64,000 nucleotides of DNA from JABDFW01 sp035550215 (GCA_035550215.1 DASZPM010000012.1:1-64000), one strand, 5' to 3'; shown: positions 44,045 to 53,114, numbered from the stretch's first letter. Notes: generated by a model from the sequence alone, not told the origin. Made by a program: numbers and translations.

Positions 44045-45319
44045 CTAAGCATCTGATGCTGCTGTCACCTGCTGCGCAGTATGTGCTCCAGCTAAGCCGG
44101 TTTGCAGCTTCAGCTTTAATGCATGCATATCTGCACTGATCTTTCTTTCAACAACTTTTGCATAAATCTGTGTTGTTGTAATTTTTGTATGGCCCAACAT
44201 TTTACTTACTGTTTCTATAGGCACACCATTCGATAAAGTAACAGTAGTGGCGAAAGTATGCCTTGCAAGGTGAAATGTAAGGTTCTTATTCACTTTGCAC
44301 AGAACACCAATTTCTTTAAGATAGCTGTTCATTTTTTGGTTTGAAATAACCGGGAATACAGTACCGCTGGCTAAAGCGCGGGGATCAAATTTATATTTTT
44401 CCAGTATTACTTTTGCCGTGTATAACAATGGTACATTCACAGCAATATCTGTTTTTTGCCGTGATGTTTTTAACCAGTATTCACCATCAATACCCAGGCT
44501 TATTTGTTCAGGTGTCAATTGCATTACATCGGTATAGGCAAGGCCGGTATAACAACTGAATATAAAAATATCCCTTACCCAATTAAGGCGGCTTGCCTTT
44601 ATTTTAGTGGCCTCTATTATGGCCAGTTCTTCTTTTGTTAACGCTTCTCTTTCTGTCCGGTGAAATTTTAACTGAAACCGCTCGAAAGGACTGCGTTCAA
44701 TCCACTCAAGCCGGGCAGCGAGGTTGGCCATTTTACGAAGGCGTTCCAAATGTTTCATCACACCGTTGTTACCCAGCTTTTTTTGTCCTGCTGCTGGCTG
44801 GTGATTACGCAGAAACACATCAAATTCAGTGATAAACTGGTAAGAAAGTTCAGTTAGGTACATGTCAGATGTTTTATACCTGCCGGTTAAAAATTCCTTC
44901 ACATATTTTTCAGTTGTAAAATAATTTTTTAAGGTTCCTTTTGCCAGGGTGTACTGCATGTTTGTATTATGGTACCGCATCAGGTTGCAAAGCGTATGTT
45001 CCTGCTTCTCGACACCCAAAAAGAGATTTTTAATGGCATCGGCTGTTATTAACTTTTTCTTCAGTTGCAGATCCTGGAAGCAACCAGATATTTGCGCCCT
45101 TACCTGTTCAAGATAGTTGTTTAAATTCTTCAGGTCTTCATTTTTGGGTTTGGCCAGTCCTTTTGCGTTATTCCAGTCCTTTACTTTTACCAATCGCTTC
45201 AGTGCGATTTCACAACGTTTTTGATTTACTGAAATTCTTACATAAAGCGGCGCTTTACCATCTTTTGCTTTATTCATGCGTACGATAAAATGCACGCCGA
45301 ATGAATTTGATGTTCTCAT
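44045..45319 (-). CDS. Tyrosine integrase of the island (IntDOT-like)
   Basis: This protein has 424 residues: an N-terminal Arm/AP2-like domain (about 8-95), a SAM-like core-binding domain (about 105-205) and a catalytic domain with HLARHTFAT (HxxR), MLGHTKITTTQIY and the Tyr nucleophile. The first catalytic Arg, normally in TGLR, is Ala (CYTGLAYTDV). This substitution is known in IntDOT-type Bacteroidota recombinases. It lies 175 bp from attR and is transcribed away from the tRNA. It is expected to mediate insertion at the tRNA-Pro 3' end. Confidence 0.9.
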   Translation of the reverse strand: MRTSNSFGVHFIVRMNKAKDGKAPLYVRISVNQKRCEIALKRLVKVKDWNNAKGLAKPKNEDLKNLNNYLEQVRAQISGCFQDLQLKKKLITADAIKNLFLGVEKQEHTLCNLMRYHNTNMQYTLAKGTLKNYFTTEKYVKEFLTGRYKTSDMYLTELSYQFITEFDVFLRNHQPAAGQKKLGNNGVMKHLERLRKMANLAARLEWIERSPFERFQLKFHRTEREALTKEELAIIEATKIKASRLNWVRDIFIFSCYTGLAYTDVMQLTPEQISLGIDGEYWLKTSRQKTDIAVNVPLLYTAKVILEKYKFDPRALASGTVFPVISNQKMNSYLKEIGVLCKVNKNLTFHLARHTFATTVTLSNGVPIETVSKMLGHTKITTTQIYAKVVERKISADMHALKLKLQTGLAGAHTAQQVTAASDA

Positions 45320-45447
45320 ACTTTGTTTTTGCGTTAAAAAATTTTCTTCAAAATCAGGTCACCACGAAACGCAAAAAATGACCGTTAAAACCATTAAAGG
45401 ATACCTGCTTTATTGCCATATCCGTCAACCTAAATTAATTTAAAATT

Positions 45448-45486
45448 CAGGTCACCTTTTAGTTCTCACGATAGTTGAAGTTATTT
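45448..45486. repeat. Right-end repeats matching the left end (arm-type sites)
   Basis: 45448-45468 matches 18407-18427 (20 of 21 bp), and AGTTGAAGTTATTT at 45473-45486 is the exact inverse of 18393-18406. A further CAGGTCACC lies at 45355-45363. The shared sequences bracket the element just inside both att repeats. Confidence 0.6.
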
Positions 45487-45494
45487 GAGCCAAA

Positions 45495-45582
45495 TTGATG
45501 CAGAAAACATAAAAAAAGCCCGTAAATATTGCTATTTACAGGCTTTTTCGGCGATTTTTCGCCATTTCAGTCGGGAGGACTG
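45495..45582. repeat. attR: 88-bp direct repeat overlapping tRNA-Pro 3' end
   Basis: 83 of 88 bp match 18259-18346. Four of the five differences fall in the outer stem (45509-45512) and one at 45554. The stretch identical in both copies from 45555 to 45582 covers the tRNA 3' end and 16 bp beyond. Confidence 0.85.
45513..45548 (-). terminator. Element-borne replacement terminator for tRNA-Pro
   Basis: Arms of 16 bp flank the loop TTGC, followed on the minus strand by a T-run. It lies 22 bp after the tRNA 3' end. The outer stem seen in the attL copy is lost by the four changes at 45509-45512. Confidence 0.7.
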
Positions 45583-45645
45583 GATTCGAACCAGCGACCC
45601 CCTGGTCCCAAACCAGGTATTCTAACCGGGCTGAACTACCTCCCG
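45571..45645 (-). tRNA. tRNA-Pro (anticodon UGG)
   Basis: The 75-nt cloverleaf reads on the minus strand. Acceptor arms are CGGGAGG and CCTCCCG, and the discriminator is A. The anticodon stem CCTGG/CCAGG surrounds the loop TTTGGGA (anticodon TGG), and the T arm is CTGG-TTCGAAT-CCAG. CCA is not encoded. The 3' end is shared with attL/attR, so the gene is intact at the right border of the island. Confidence 0.95.
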
Positions 45646-45773
45646 AGCCCTTTCCCGATATTTCGGGAGCGCAAAGGTAGGGGTTTGCAACTTACAACGC
45701 AAATAAAAGAGAAGATAATACCTGCACATTGGCACAAAACTGCAGGCTATAAAACATAAGAATGATTTTTACC

Positions 45774-47186
45774 TTATACAGCATTAAATCTCACCAATTT
45801 AACTACATCCTGTGGCAAGCTCTTTGCATTCCAATTTTTATGCAATACCATTGCTGCACCGAGGGCAGAGGCCTGCGGAACCGATGCAGCATATACAGCA
45901 ATGTTGCTGAAAGCGCCGGCCAGCATGTGCATGTATACGCTGTTCTTACTAAAACCTCCGTCAACGAATATTTTTGCAACCGGCGTATTAGCAAGCACAA
46001 GATTTGTGCTTTTTACTTGCTGGGTAATAATGTCAGCTATTAACTGGTGATAAGCTTCTTCATAATTTGCGAAGCTTGACAAATCCCTGCTTTCAAAAGC
46101 CGACGATTGTACCATTACGTCTTCCGCTATCCTTTTTTTGTTTATTTCCACCTCAACTTTCAAGGCAGGGTTATATAAAACGGTAGTATAATAATAAGCA
46201 GGTTTATTAAAATGGGCTGCAAGTTTTTTTACTTGCTGCTCGTGTTCATAGCCTGCAAAAAGCCGTGACGCTTTTACCGGTTTACCTTCGTATGTTAAAT
46301 AACATAAACAATCATTATGCAACTCATAATCACTCAAAACATCGTGGTTAAAAGGGTTAAGGCTTATACACCAGGTACCGGTTGAAAGCAGTACAAAAGG
46401 CTCGCTGAAACAATACAAATATGGTATCAGCGCCGCAGAGCTGTCATGCAACCCAATGCCTGCAGCCACGCTGCCTCCCTGCCCCGTATAGCTTATCTCG
46501 TCACAGCGTTTTATACAAGGCAATTTCACCTCAATGCCTTCTCTTTGCACCCATAAGTGGTATGCATTTTTCTGAAAGTGCCAAAGATTGGTGTGGCAGC
46601 CGATGCTGGTAATATCGCTGCAAACTTTACCGGAGAGTACAAAACTTGCGTACTGCGGAAGATGTATTGAGTATTTTATTTTTTCAAATTTCGCCGGTTT
46701 TTCATATTTCAATCTGTACAACTGCATTCCGCTATTCAGGCTGCCTAACACGGGGGAAGCTGTTTGTTTTGCTACAAGGCTTTCTCCGCCATAACTATCA
46801 TAAAACTGTTGCTTTAACTTTTCCGGGTATGGTTTTAAATAATTGTACAGTGGCAGGCAAGGTTGCATTGCCTCGTCTAAATGAATAAAACTGGCGCCGT
46901 AGGCAGAAAAATTCACAGCCCTTACAGTATACTTTTTACCGTCGCTTATTTTTTCAAAGCTATCAAGTATCCAGCGCGTTAAAGCGTGCACATCTTCACA
47001 AGCAAAACCGTCTTCATCCGTTATTTCAGGCAATTGTGCATTATCTTCATAAACAACAGAATATTGTTCATTAAACAGTAATAGCTTTTTATTGGTTTTA
47101 CCAATATCAAAAATTGCAATAACTGGCAGTTGCTTTAAACTATTTTCCCGGCTTTCGCTTTCTATGGCAGCATTGTTGCGTCGCAC
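45774..47186 (-). CDS. FGGY-family carbohydrate kinase (rhamnulokinase-like)
   Basis: This protein has 470 residues with the two-domain FGGY kinase layout: N-terminal IAIFDIGKTNKKLLLF (phosphate 1 motif), LLSTGTWCISL in the middle and the adenosine-type motif IFVDGGFSKNSVYMHML near the C-terminus. It phosphorylates a ketose. The adjacent L-rhamnose-isomerase-type gene points to L-rhamnulose as substrate, though related sugars are possible. It lies 64 bp downstream of the isomerase, same strand. The rest of the pathway (aldolase, transporter) is not in the window. Confidence 0.85.
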   Translation of the reverse strand: MRRNNAAIESESRENSLKQLPVIAIFDIGKTNKKLLLFNEQYSVVYEDNAQLPEITDEDGFACEDVHALTRWILDSFEKISDGKKYTVRAVNFSAYGASFIHLDEAMQPCLPLYNYLKPYPEKLKQQFYDSYGGESLVAKQTASPVLGSLNSGMQLYRLKYEKPAKFEKIKYSIHLPQYASFVLSGKVCSDITSIGCHTNLWHFQKNAYHLWVQREGIEVKLPCIKRCDEISYTGQGGSVAAGIGLHDSSAALIPYLYCFSEPFVLLSTGTWCISLNPFNHDVLSDYELHNDCLCYLTYEGKPVKASRLFAGYEHEQQVKKLAAHFNKPAYYYTTVLYNPALKVEVEINKKRIAEDVMVQSSAFESRDLSSFANYEEAYHQLIADIITQQVKSTNLVLANTPVAKIFVDGGFSKNSVYMHMLAGAFSNIAVYAASVPQASALGAAMVLHKNWNAKSLPQDVVKLVRFNAV

Positions 47187-47250
47187 ACTTTAACTTTTCA
47201 ATACTAATCAACAAATTATTTTAGTCACGCGTAATATTGCGTTCATAATA

Positions 47251-48525
47251 TTACAGGCCGGTCGCCATCGTCTTCGCCCCTCTTTCCTTTATCAAAGTAT
47301 TACGTACGCAAAGGCCCCGATACGCTTCCAACGGGCTTAAGGCGCCTCCGGCGCGCAAGCGGGCCTCGGCAACAAGACTGCGCACATCTGTCCTGAAGGC
47401 CTGTTGCAAAGCTTCCTGCGCTGTTACCACATCATTATTTTGTTGGGCCGCTGCAAGTTTTGCGCGGTCAATAACAAGCGCCTGCGCATAAGTTATCATT
47501 ATTGCCTCAACAGATTGCAGTAAATCTTCCAGCGGGTCTTTAACATTATGGCTTGCATCAATCATCCATCCCAGGCCTGCAGCATGGTTCATACCTTTCG
47601 CGTCCATTCCTTCAATTAGTTCATTAAAAATTAAAAATAGCTGGTATGGTTTAATGCTCCCCACCGTCAGGTCATCATCTCCGTACTTACTGTCGTTAAA
47701 ATGAAAGCCCCCCAACTTCCCTTCCATCAGCAGCAAAGCAACTATTTGTTCAATGTTGGCATTTGGTAAATGGTGACCAAGGTCAACAAGCGTATAAGCC
47801 TTAGGCCCAAGCTTGTTGGCATATAACAGCGACTGCCCCCAATCGCCTACTGTTGTTGAGTAAAAATTGGGTTCGTATGCTTTATATTCCACAAACATTT
47901 TCCAATCGCCTGGTAATGCATCATAAATCTCGCCCAGCCCCTGCAGGGTATTTTGAAATGCCTGCCTGAAATTAAGCTGGCCTGGAAAACATGAGCCATC
48001 ACTTAGCCAAACGGTAAGTGATGTAGAACCCAGTTGCAGCCCATATTTAATAACTTCAATATTATGTTCAACTGCCTGCCGGCGTATTCGTCCGTTAACA
48101 TTTTGAAGGGAGCCATATTTATAACTGTATTGCTGGTCTGCCTGGTCCTGGAAGGTGTTAGAATTCATCGCGTCAAACCGCAAATCATTTTCAGCCGCCA
48201 ATGCTTTTATATGTGATGCATCCCCGGGTATATCCCAGGGTATATGAAGACTTATAGCCCCGCTGCTGCGGTTTAATGCATGCAATAATCCAATGTCTGC
48301 TATCTTTTCTTCAAGATTTCGCGGTTCTCCGCCCCCGCTAAAGCGCCCAAACCTTGTACCGCCAGTGCCCAGCGCCCAGCTTGGTATAGCCACCTGGAAG
48401 GCAATGATTTTTTCAATTATTTCTTCGGCATTTTGTATTTCTCCAGCTATAAAATCAAACCGGCGCCGGTGGTTGGCGAGGCCCGCAGCGTTCCCCTCTT
48501 CTATTATACCTTTTTCTATATGCAT
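47251..48525 (-). CDS. rhaI: L-rhamnose isomerase, RhaI (TIM-barrel) type
   Basis: This protein has 424 residues, a xylose-isomerase-like TIM barrel. Recognisable parts are VAIPSWALGTGGTRFGRF, metal-ligand motifs FVEYKAYEP and LVDLGHH, and GGFHFNDSKYGDDDL with the clustered His/Asp ligands. The length and motif set match the Pseudomonas-type L-rhamnose isomerase rather than E. coli RhaA. It converts L-rhamnose to L-rhamnulose, which the downstream kinase would phosphorylate. Polysaccharide loci on both sides may supply or use deoxyhexoses. Confidence 0.83.
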   Translation of the reverse strand: MHIEKGIIEEGNAAGLANHRRRFDFIAGEIQNAEEIIEKIIAFQVAIPSWALGTGGTRFGRFSGGGEPRNLEEKIADIGLLHALNRSSGAISLHIPWDIPGDASHIKALAAENDLRFDAMNSNTFQDQADQQYSYKYGSLQNVNGRIRRQAVEHNIEVIKYGLQLGSTSLTVWLSDGSCFPGQLNFRQAFQNTLQGLGEIYDALPGDWKMFVEYKAYEPNFYSTTVGDWGQSLLYANKLGPKAYTLVDLGHHLPNANIEQIVALLLMEGKLGGFHFNDSKYGDDDLTVGSIKPYQLFLIFNELIEGMDAKGMNHAAGLGWMIDASHNVKDPLEDLLQSVEAIMITYAQALVIDRAKLAAAQQNNDVVTAQEALQQAFRTDVRSLVAEARLRAGGALSPLEAYRGLCVRNTLIKERGAKTMATGL

Positions 48526-48790
48526 ACAATCGTTTTAGCTTTTGATGATTCGCAGGTAATTGTAGCGGCTAATCATTATAATAATTACTGCCAAACTGCA
48601 GTAACCTGCAACTTCAGCAAGTTGGTTATGCAATATACCTGTAACACATTGCTTTCAAAAATAAAATAAGCGGCAAGCTTAACTGTTATGGGGTGTCCTG
48701 AACAATAGGTAACCTCCCAAATAATACCTTATACATAAAAAATGCGGCGGTTTATTGCAGAGTATCTATATTCAACCAAAATATTTTACT

Positions 48791-50377
48791 ATGCGGTTAT
48801 TACTCTTGCTCGCGGCATTTTTGCCATGCTGCATGTTTGCCCAAACCCCTTCTTACGGGGGTAAGCTTAAGCCTGAACAGGCCAATATGGATATTCAGCA
48901 TTACACTATTGCGCTTACGGTGAATATTCAGGGCAAAAGCATTAACGGGTTTACAGAAATAAGTTTGATTTTAAAACAACCTGCAACCGATATACTTTTT
49001 GACCTGATGGACTCATTAAAAGTAGAAAAAGTATGGGTGAATGGTAAACCTGCCGATTTTAAGCACGAGGCCAATCTTTTACACGTAACCTCATCCCAAC
49101 CCTTTGCGCGGGGTAACACCCTGGTTAAAGTACAATATGGCGGCCACCCTGTAATTGCTAAAAGACCACCGTGGGAAGATGGTTTTACTTTTACGCAGGA
49201 TTCTGTTGGTCATCCATGGGTAGCTATTACAGCCGAAGGAACAGGGGGCAAAATATATTTCCCCTGCAAAGACCACCCTTCAGACGAGCCGGACAAAGGT
49301 GTAGATATGATGATAACAGTACCGCAGGGACTTGTGGTAGCCGGCCCGGGATTATTACAAAGCGTAACCACCAAAAAACACATGAGTACTTATTACTGGA
49401 AAACAAATTATACCATTAATAACTATAGCATATTGTTTAACATAGGCGATTATACTGTTGTAAGACGCACTTATACGAGTATTGCCGGGAACAAAATACC
49501 GGTAGAATTTTATGTACTCAAAATTGACAGCGCAAAAGCGGGGCACCTGCTTGACCTGCTTGAAATAGAGGCTCGTGTTAAAGAAAAATACTTTGGTGAG
49601 TTTCCCTGGGCAAAAGAAAAGATTGGGCTTGTTGAAACGCCGCACCTTGGCATGGAACATCAAACAATGGTAGCGTATGGCAACAAATTCAGGTACACAA
49701 AAATTGGTGGGGAAGACTTTGACTGGCTGATGAATCATGAGTTTGGCCATGAATGGTGGGGAAATAAGGTAACCGCAAAAGATTGGGCCGACTACTGGAT
49801 ACACGAAGGCATTGAAAGCTTTAGCGATGCATTATATACTTATGATAAAGAAGGTGAGGATGCCTACGAGCGTATCTTTCAGCGCAGTATTGTAAATATT
49901 AAAAACGATAAGCCTGTTGTAATGGGTAAAGATATTGAAGAAGAAGCGGCATACCATCCCGATATATATTCAAAAGGGGCATTTTTCATGCATACTTTAC
50001 GGTATGTTATGGGCGACTCGCTGTTTTTTCCGGCTATAAAAAAACTTGCTACAGATTCTATGTACACCTACAGCCATCTTGTTTCAACTGAAGATGTGCA
50101 ACAATTGTTCACTGACGCCTACGGAAAGGATTTGTCACCGCTGTTTCACCTGTTCCTTTACACAACTGACAAGTTGGGCATTCACATACATGAATCTCCT
50201 TATAATACATATACAATCAAGCTGGAAAATATAAGTATGCCCCTGCCGCTGGACATTACAACCAGTAATGGCACGGAAAGAATAATGGTTGACTCCAAAG
50301 GTGTGGCTGTAAAAAGCACTACGCTGCCACTGGTAGATACGCGCACCTTCTACATTAAAAAGGTTACTTACGAATAA
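48791..50377 (+). CDS. Secreted M1-family zinc aminopeptidase
   Basis: This protein has 528 residues from the ATG at 48791 (MRLLLLL); a longer frame from 48755 would put charged residues before the signal peptide. The signal peptide ends near residue 18. The catalytic motif HEFGH (316-320) is followed by E339 (HExxH-x18-E), with LGMEHQTMVAYG as the substrate-binding GxMEN-like segment. It is shorter than full-length M1 enzymes and lacks most of the C-terminal helical domain. It stands alone and ends in a clear terminator. Confidence 0.9.
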   Translation: MRLLLLLAAFLPCCMFAQTPSYGGKLKPEQANMDIQHYTIALTVNIQGKSINGFTEISLILKQPATDILFDLMDSLKVEKVWVNGKPADFKHEANLLHVTSSQPFARGNTLVKVQYGGHPVIAKRPPWEDGFTFTQDSVGHPWVAITAEGTGGKIYFPCKDHPSDEPDKGVDMMITVPQGLVVAGPGLLQSVTTKKHMSTYYWKTNYTINNYSILFNIGDYTVVRRTYTSIAGNKIPVEFYVLKIDSAKAGHLLDLLEIEARVKEKYFGEFPWAKEKIGLVETPHLGMEHQTMVAYGNKFRYTKIGGEDFDWLMNHEFGHEWWGNKVTAKDWADYWIHEGIESFSDALYTYDKEGEDAYERIFQRSIVNIKNDKPVVMGKDIEEEAAYHPDIYSKGAFFMHTLRYVMGDSLFFPAIKKLATDSMYTYSHLVSTEDVQQLFTDAYGKDLSPLFHLFLYTTDKLGIHIHESPYNTYTIKLENISMPLPLDITTSNGTERIMVDSKGVAVKSTTLPLVDTRTFYIKKVTYE

Positions 50378-50408
50378 AAAGCTTTGTTTAATTAATTTCT
50401 TTTTAATT

Positions 50409-50435
50409 TCCCCGGTTTTGCCGGGGATTTTATTT
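50409..50435 (+). terminator. Rho-independent terminator after the M1 peptidase gene
   Basis: The stem TCCCCGG/CCGGGGA with loop TTTTG is followed by TTTTATTT, 32 bp after the stop codon. Confidence 0.85.
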
Positions 50436-50590
50436 GCGCCCTGCTGTCTTTATTAAACATGACTAAAATGTTCTATACGCCAATGCTGGCAAGGATTTTA
50501 CGCAATACGCACAAAATATGCGTTTGCGTGTGCCGCCGTATTGTGCACCCTGATAAAATTTTTCCATTATGTTAATTTAGCCCAATTAAT

Positions 50591-50638
50591 TATATTTGGC
50601 TTAAGATAATCGTTTAACTTACCACCGTCCTACTTTTG
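50591..50638 (+). promoter_or_regulatory. Two candidate -7 boxes before the receiver gene
   Basis: TATATTTG (50591-50598) and TACTTTTG (50631-50638) match TAnnTTTG. The second would give a leader of about 15 nt to the ATG at 50658. The -33 elements are weak. The 280-bp spacer otherwise holds only the terminator at 50409-50435. Confidence 0.35.
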
Positions 50639-50657
50639 TACTAAATCTATTTATCCG

Positions 50658-51059
50658 ATGGAGCAAAAAGCCAGCCCCGGTTATAATGTAATAATAGTTG
50701 AGGATGACCGCTATATGCGTTCGATATTAAATCATTACCTGGAAAGTAAGTTTAAAATAAACGCGTTTGATAACGGCATGGATGCCCTGAAGTATTTGCA
50801 GGAGGGCAACATACCGGATATTATTATCACGGACCTGAATACGCCCAAGTTAAGCGGCATGGAATTACTTGAACAAATTAAGGCATCAGGTTTCTTTAAG
50901 TCTATCCCAGTAATGATATTGTCAGGTGAGGACAGCACCGAAAAAAGAATTAAATGCCTTAATGCAGGAGCCGATGACTATGTAGTGAAGCCATTTAACC
51001 CTGCTGAATTATTTGCCCGTATAAATGTTATTTTAAGGCGCTTTGGAAAAACCGTTTAG
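50658..51059 (+). CDS. Single-domain response regulator (receiver)
   Basis: This is a 133-residue CheY-like domain with acidic D16-D17, phospho-acceptor D59 (DIIITDLNTP), S89 and K111 (VKPFNPAE). It starts the operon with the pseudo-receiver/sugar-transferase gene (15-bp gap). It could modulate that enzyme by hetero-dimerisation of receiver folds, which is inference. Confidence 0.9.
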   Translation: MEQKASPGYNVIIVEDDRYMRSILNHYLESKFKINAFDNGMDALKYLQEGNIPDIIITDLNTPKLSGMELLEQIKASGFFKSIPVMILSGEDSTEKRIKCLNAGADDYVVKPFNPAELFARINVILRRFGKTV

Positions 51060-51074
51060 CCGTTAATTTTTTTT

Positions 51075-52286
51075 ATGCCAGTATCATCGCCCGAAAATAC
51101 CACTGGAGTTATTGCACTGGTAAGTGTTGACAAGCAGTGTACAGAATTGCTTGAGTCTCTAAGCCTGGGCAATAACCAATGCCGCTCGTTTGCAAACGGT
51201 ATTGAATTAGCTAATGCCCTTGAAAAAGAGAAACTGCCTGTTACCGCCATAGTTTCGCAAGGCGATATACTCGGGCCCCGTGGTATTAGCTTGTCAGAAA
51301 CATTATACAGCAAAAAAGCCGAAAAAGTTCCTTTCTTTCTTATTATTGACTCAGCAGTACAGCAGCACGTTATGTTAAAGGCATTACGTTCGGGCATAAC
51401 AGACATTTTTATTACGCCTTTAAAGGCTGAAGAAGTCTCGGCACGTATTAATTTCCTGCTTACGCGTGGCCGGGAGATGGCGATAAAACATATAATTCAA
51501 GAGGAAAAACAATACAAAACACCTTTTATAAAACGGGTATTTGATGTGTTTTTTGCAGGCCTTGCCCTTTTATTGTTATCGCCGCTAATCTTAATAGTTA
51601 TCCTGCTGCTTAAACTCGAATCAAAAGGGCCGATATTTTATTACTCGCTCCGTGTAGGTACAGGGTATAAGGTATTTAAGTTTTACAAGTTCAGGTCAAT
51701 GTATGTTAATGCCGACCAGCGCCTGAAAGATTTAAAGCACCTGAATCAATATGCAGCAACAGGTGCAGCCCAGGATGTCGTCACTGGCAATACTGCCTCT
51801 TTTGCATTATGCGATGATTGCACTATGAAAGGAACCCAATGCCGTTTTCCTTTGTACGCCGACAATAATAAATGGTGTGAAAAACAGTACAATATGTCCG
51901 GCCTTAAAAAAGGGGGGTCTGCTTTCTTTAAGATAAAAGATGACCCGCGCATAACTAAGGTGGGCAAAATACTACGCAACACCAGCATTGATGAATTGCC
52001 GCAACTGGTAAACGTTCTTATTGGTGATATGAGTATCGTGGGCAACAGGCCGCTGCCATTATATGAAGCAGAAAAACTCACTACTGACAAATATGCCCTT
52101 CGCTTTATGGCTCCCGCAGGTATAACCGGTTTATGGCAGGTAGAAAAAAGAGGAGGAAAAGGTGAAATGTCAGAGGAAGAGCGGCTTATGCTTGACAATA
52201 CGTATGCAAAAAATCACAGTTTTGTTAATGACATAAAATTAATTTTAAAAACTATACCGGCCCTCTTTCAAAAAGAGAATGTATAA
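51075..52286 (+). CDS. Pseudo-receiver fused to polyprenyl-phosphate sugar-1-phosphate transferase
   Basis: This protein has 403 residues. Residues 10-130 have a receiver-like alternation (AIVSQGDILG, FFLIIDSAV, IFITPLKAEE) but lack the phospho-acceptor Asp. From 150 on it is a bacterial sugar transferase with one TM segment (about 153-180), KVFKFYKFRSM (199-209), DPRITKVGKILRNTSIDELPQ and GDMSIVGNRP. A cysteine-rich insertion C246-x2-C249-x6-C256-x11-C268 interrupts the catalytic domain and looks metal-binding. It would transfer the first sugar phosphate to undecaprenyl phosphate, committing to synthesis of the locus polysaccharide. Confidence 0.87.
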   Translation: MPVSSPENTTGVIALVSVDKQCTELLESLSLGNNQCRSFANGIELANALEKEKLPVTAIVSQGDILGPRGISLSETLYSKKAEKVPFFLIIDSAVQQHVMLKALRSGITDIFITPLKAEEVSARINFLLTRGREMAIKHIIQEEKQYKTPFIKRVFDVFFAGLALLLLSPLILIVILLLKLESKGPIFYYSLRVGTGYKVFKFYKFRSMYVNADQRLKDLKHLNQYAATGAAQDVVTGNTASFALCDDCTMKGTQCRFPLYADNNKWCEKQYNMSGLKKGGSAFFKIKDDPRITKVGKILRNTSIDELPQLVNVLIGDMSIVGNRPLPLYEAEKLTTDKYALRFMAPAGITGLWQVEKRGGKGEMSEEERLMLDNTYAKNHSFVNDIKLILKTIPALFQKENV

Positions 52287-52307
52287 CCTCTAACAACAAT
52301 ATTCCTC

Positions 52308-53114
52308 ATGAGAACAGTATCAATACCTGCTAATATCTTAAAGCATTGGCAGTTAAATGTGGCCGACGCTTCTAATATTGACACGGTGAGGATACGCGTA
52401 CAAGCTTTACTGAAAGGTGAGCCGGAGGTATCAGTTGTAATACCCGCATATAACGAAGAAGAAAGTATAATACAAACATTGTCTTCAATAAGTGATAATG
52501 TAACTGATCGTTCTGTAGAGATAATTGTGGTTGATAATAACAGTAAAGATGCCACCAACAAGCTGGCCACTGCGGCGGGCGTAAACTGTATACAGGAAAC
52601 CACGCAGGGTATCACCCCTGCACGCAACCGTGGATTGAGTGAAGCGAAGGGAAAGTATATTCTTAATGCGGATGCCGATTCAATTTATCCGCCTGACTGG
52701 ATTGAAGAAATGATAAAGCCGCTGGCCAAAAACGACAGTGATGTTGCTTTAACTTATGGCCGTTTTTCTTTCATCCCGGTTGGCAACACAGGCCGTACTA
52801 CATACTTCTTCTACGAGTATATCGCTGAGTTCAGCCGGTGGATTAATAAAACATTCCGGGAAGAAGCAGTGAATGTGTATGGCTTTAATTCCGGGTTTCG
52901 CAGGTTGCAGGGCCTGGAAGTAGGCAGCTTTAATCATCCGCCAGGCACTAATGAAGACGGGTTTCTTGCCATGAAACTGCGTAACAAAGGCTTTGGTAAA
53001 TTGCATTGTGTAAAAAAATCAAAGGCTCGCGTTTGGACAACAGACCGCCGGCTGCAAATTGATGGTGGTTTGTGGAAGGCCACAAAGAAAAGGGTGAAGA
53101 GAATGGTAAGCTAG
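52308..53114 (+). CDS. GT2 family glycosyltransferase
   Basis: This protein has 268 residues. A GT-A fold is shown by VSVVIPAYNEEESI (about 42-55), VDNNSKDAT and the DADS metal motif in YILNADADSIYP, with no TM helix. It follows the priming transferase by 21 bp and is likely a cytosolic or peripheral enzyme adding a sugar to the lipid-linked chain. Donor and linkage cannot be read. Confidence 0.85.
   Translation: MRTVSIPANILKHWQLNVADASNIDTVRIRVQALLKGEPEVSVVIPAYNEEESIIQTLSSISDNVTDRSVEIIVVDNNSKDATNKLATAAGVNCIQETTQGITPARNRGLSEAKGKYILNADADSIYPPDWIEEMIKPLAKNDSDVALTYGRFSFIPVGNTGRTTYFFYEYIAEFSRWINKTFREEAVNVYGFNSGFRRLQGLEVGSFNHPPGTNEDGFLAMKLRNKGFGKLHCVKKSKARVWTTDRRLQIDGGLWKATKKRVKRMVS

Larger units (their letters stand above)
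18319..45582. mobile_element. Mobilizable genomic island (about 27 kb) in tRNA-Pro, loaded with defence genes
   Basis: It is bounded by 88-bp direct repeats at 18259-18346 and 45495-45582. The right one overlaps the 3' end of an intact tRNA-Pro. A tyrosine integrase gene lies 175 bp inside the right repeat, followed by an excisionase-like HTH gene, a Toprim primase, MobC and MobA. No conjugative (tra) or type IV secretion genes are present, so it is a mobilizable rather than self-transmissible element. About 21 kb of cargo (18.5-39.8 kb) is dominated by defence-type genes, and the 33.5-39.8 kb stretch is visibly more AT-rich than its surroundings. Confidence 0.88.

Noticed and set aside
18319..45582. 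Self-transmissible conjugative element
   Set aside because: No VirB4/TraG, coupling protein or other type IV secretion genes are visible; only relaxase-level mobilisation genes are present.
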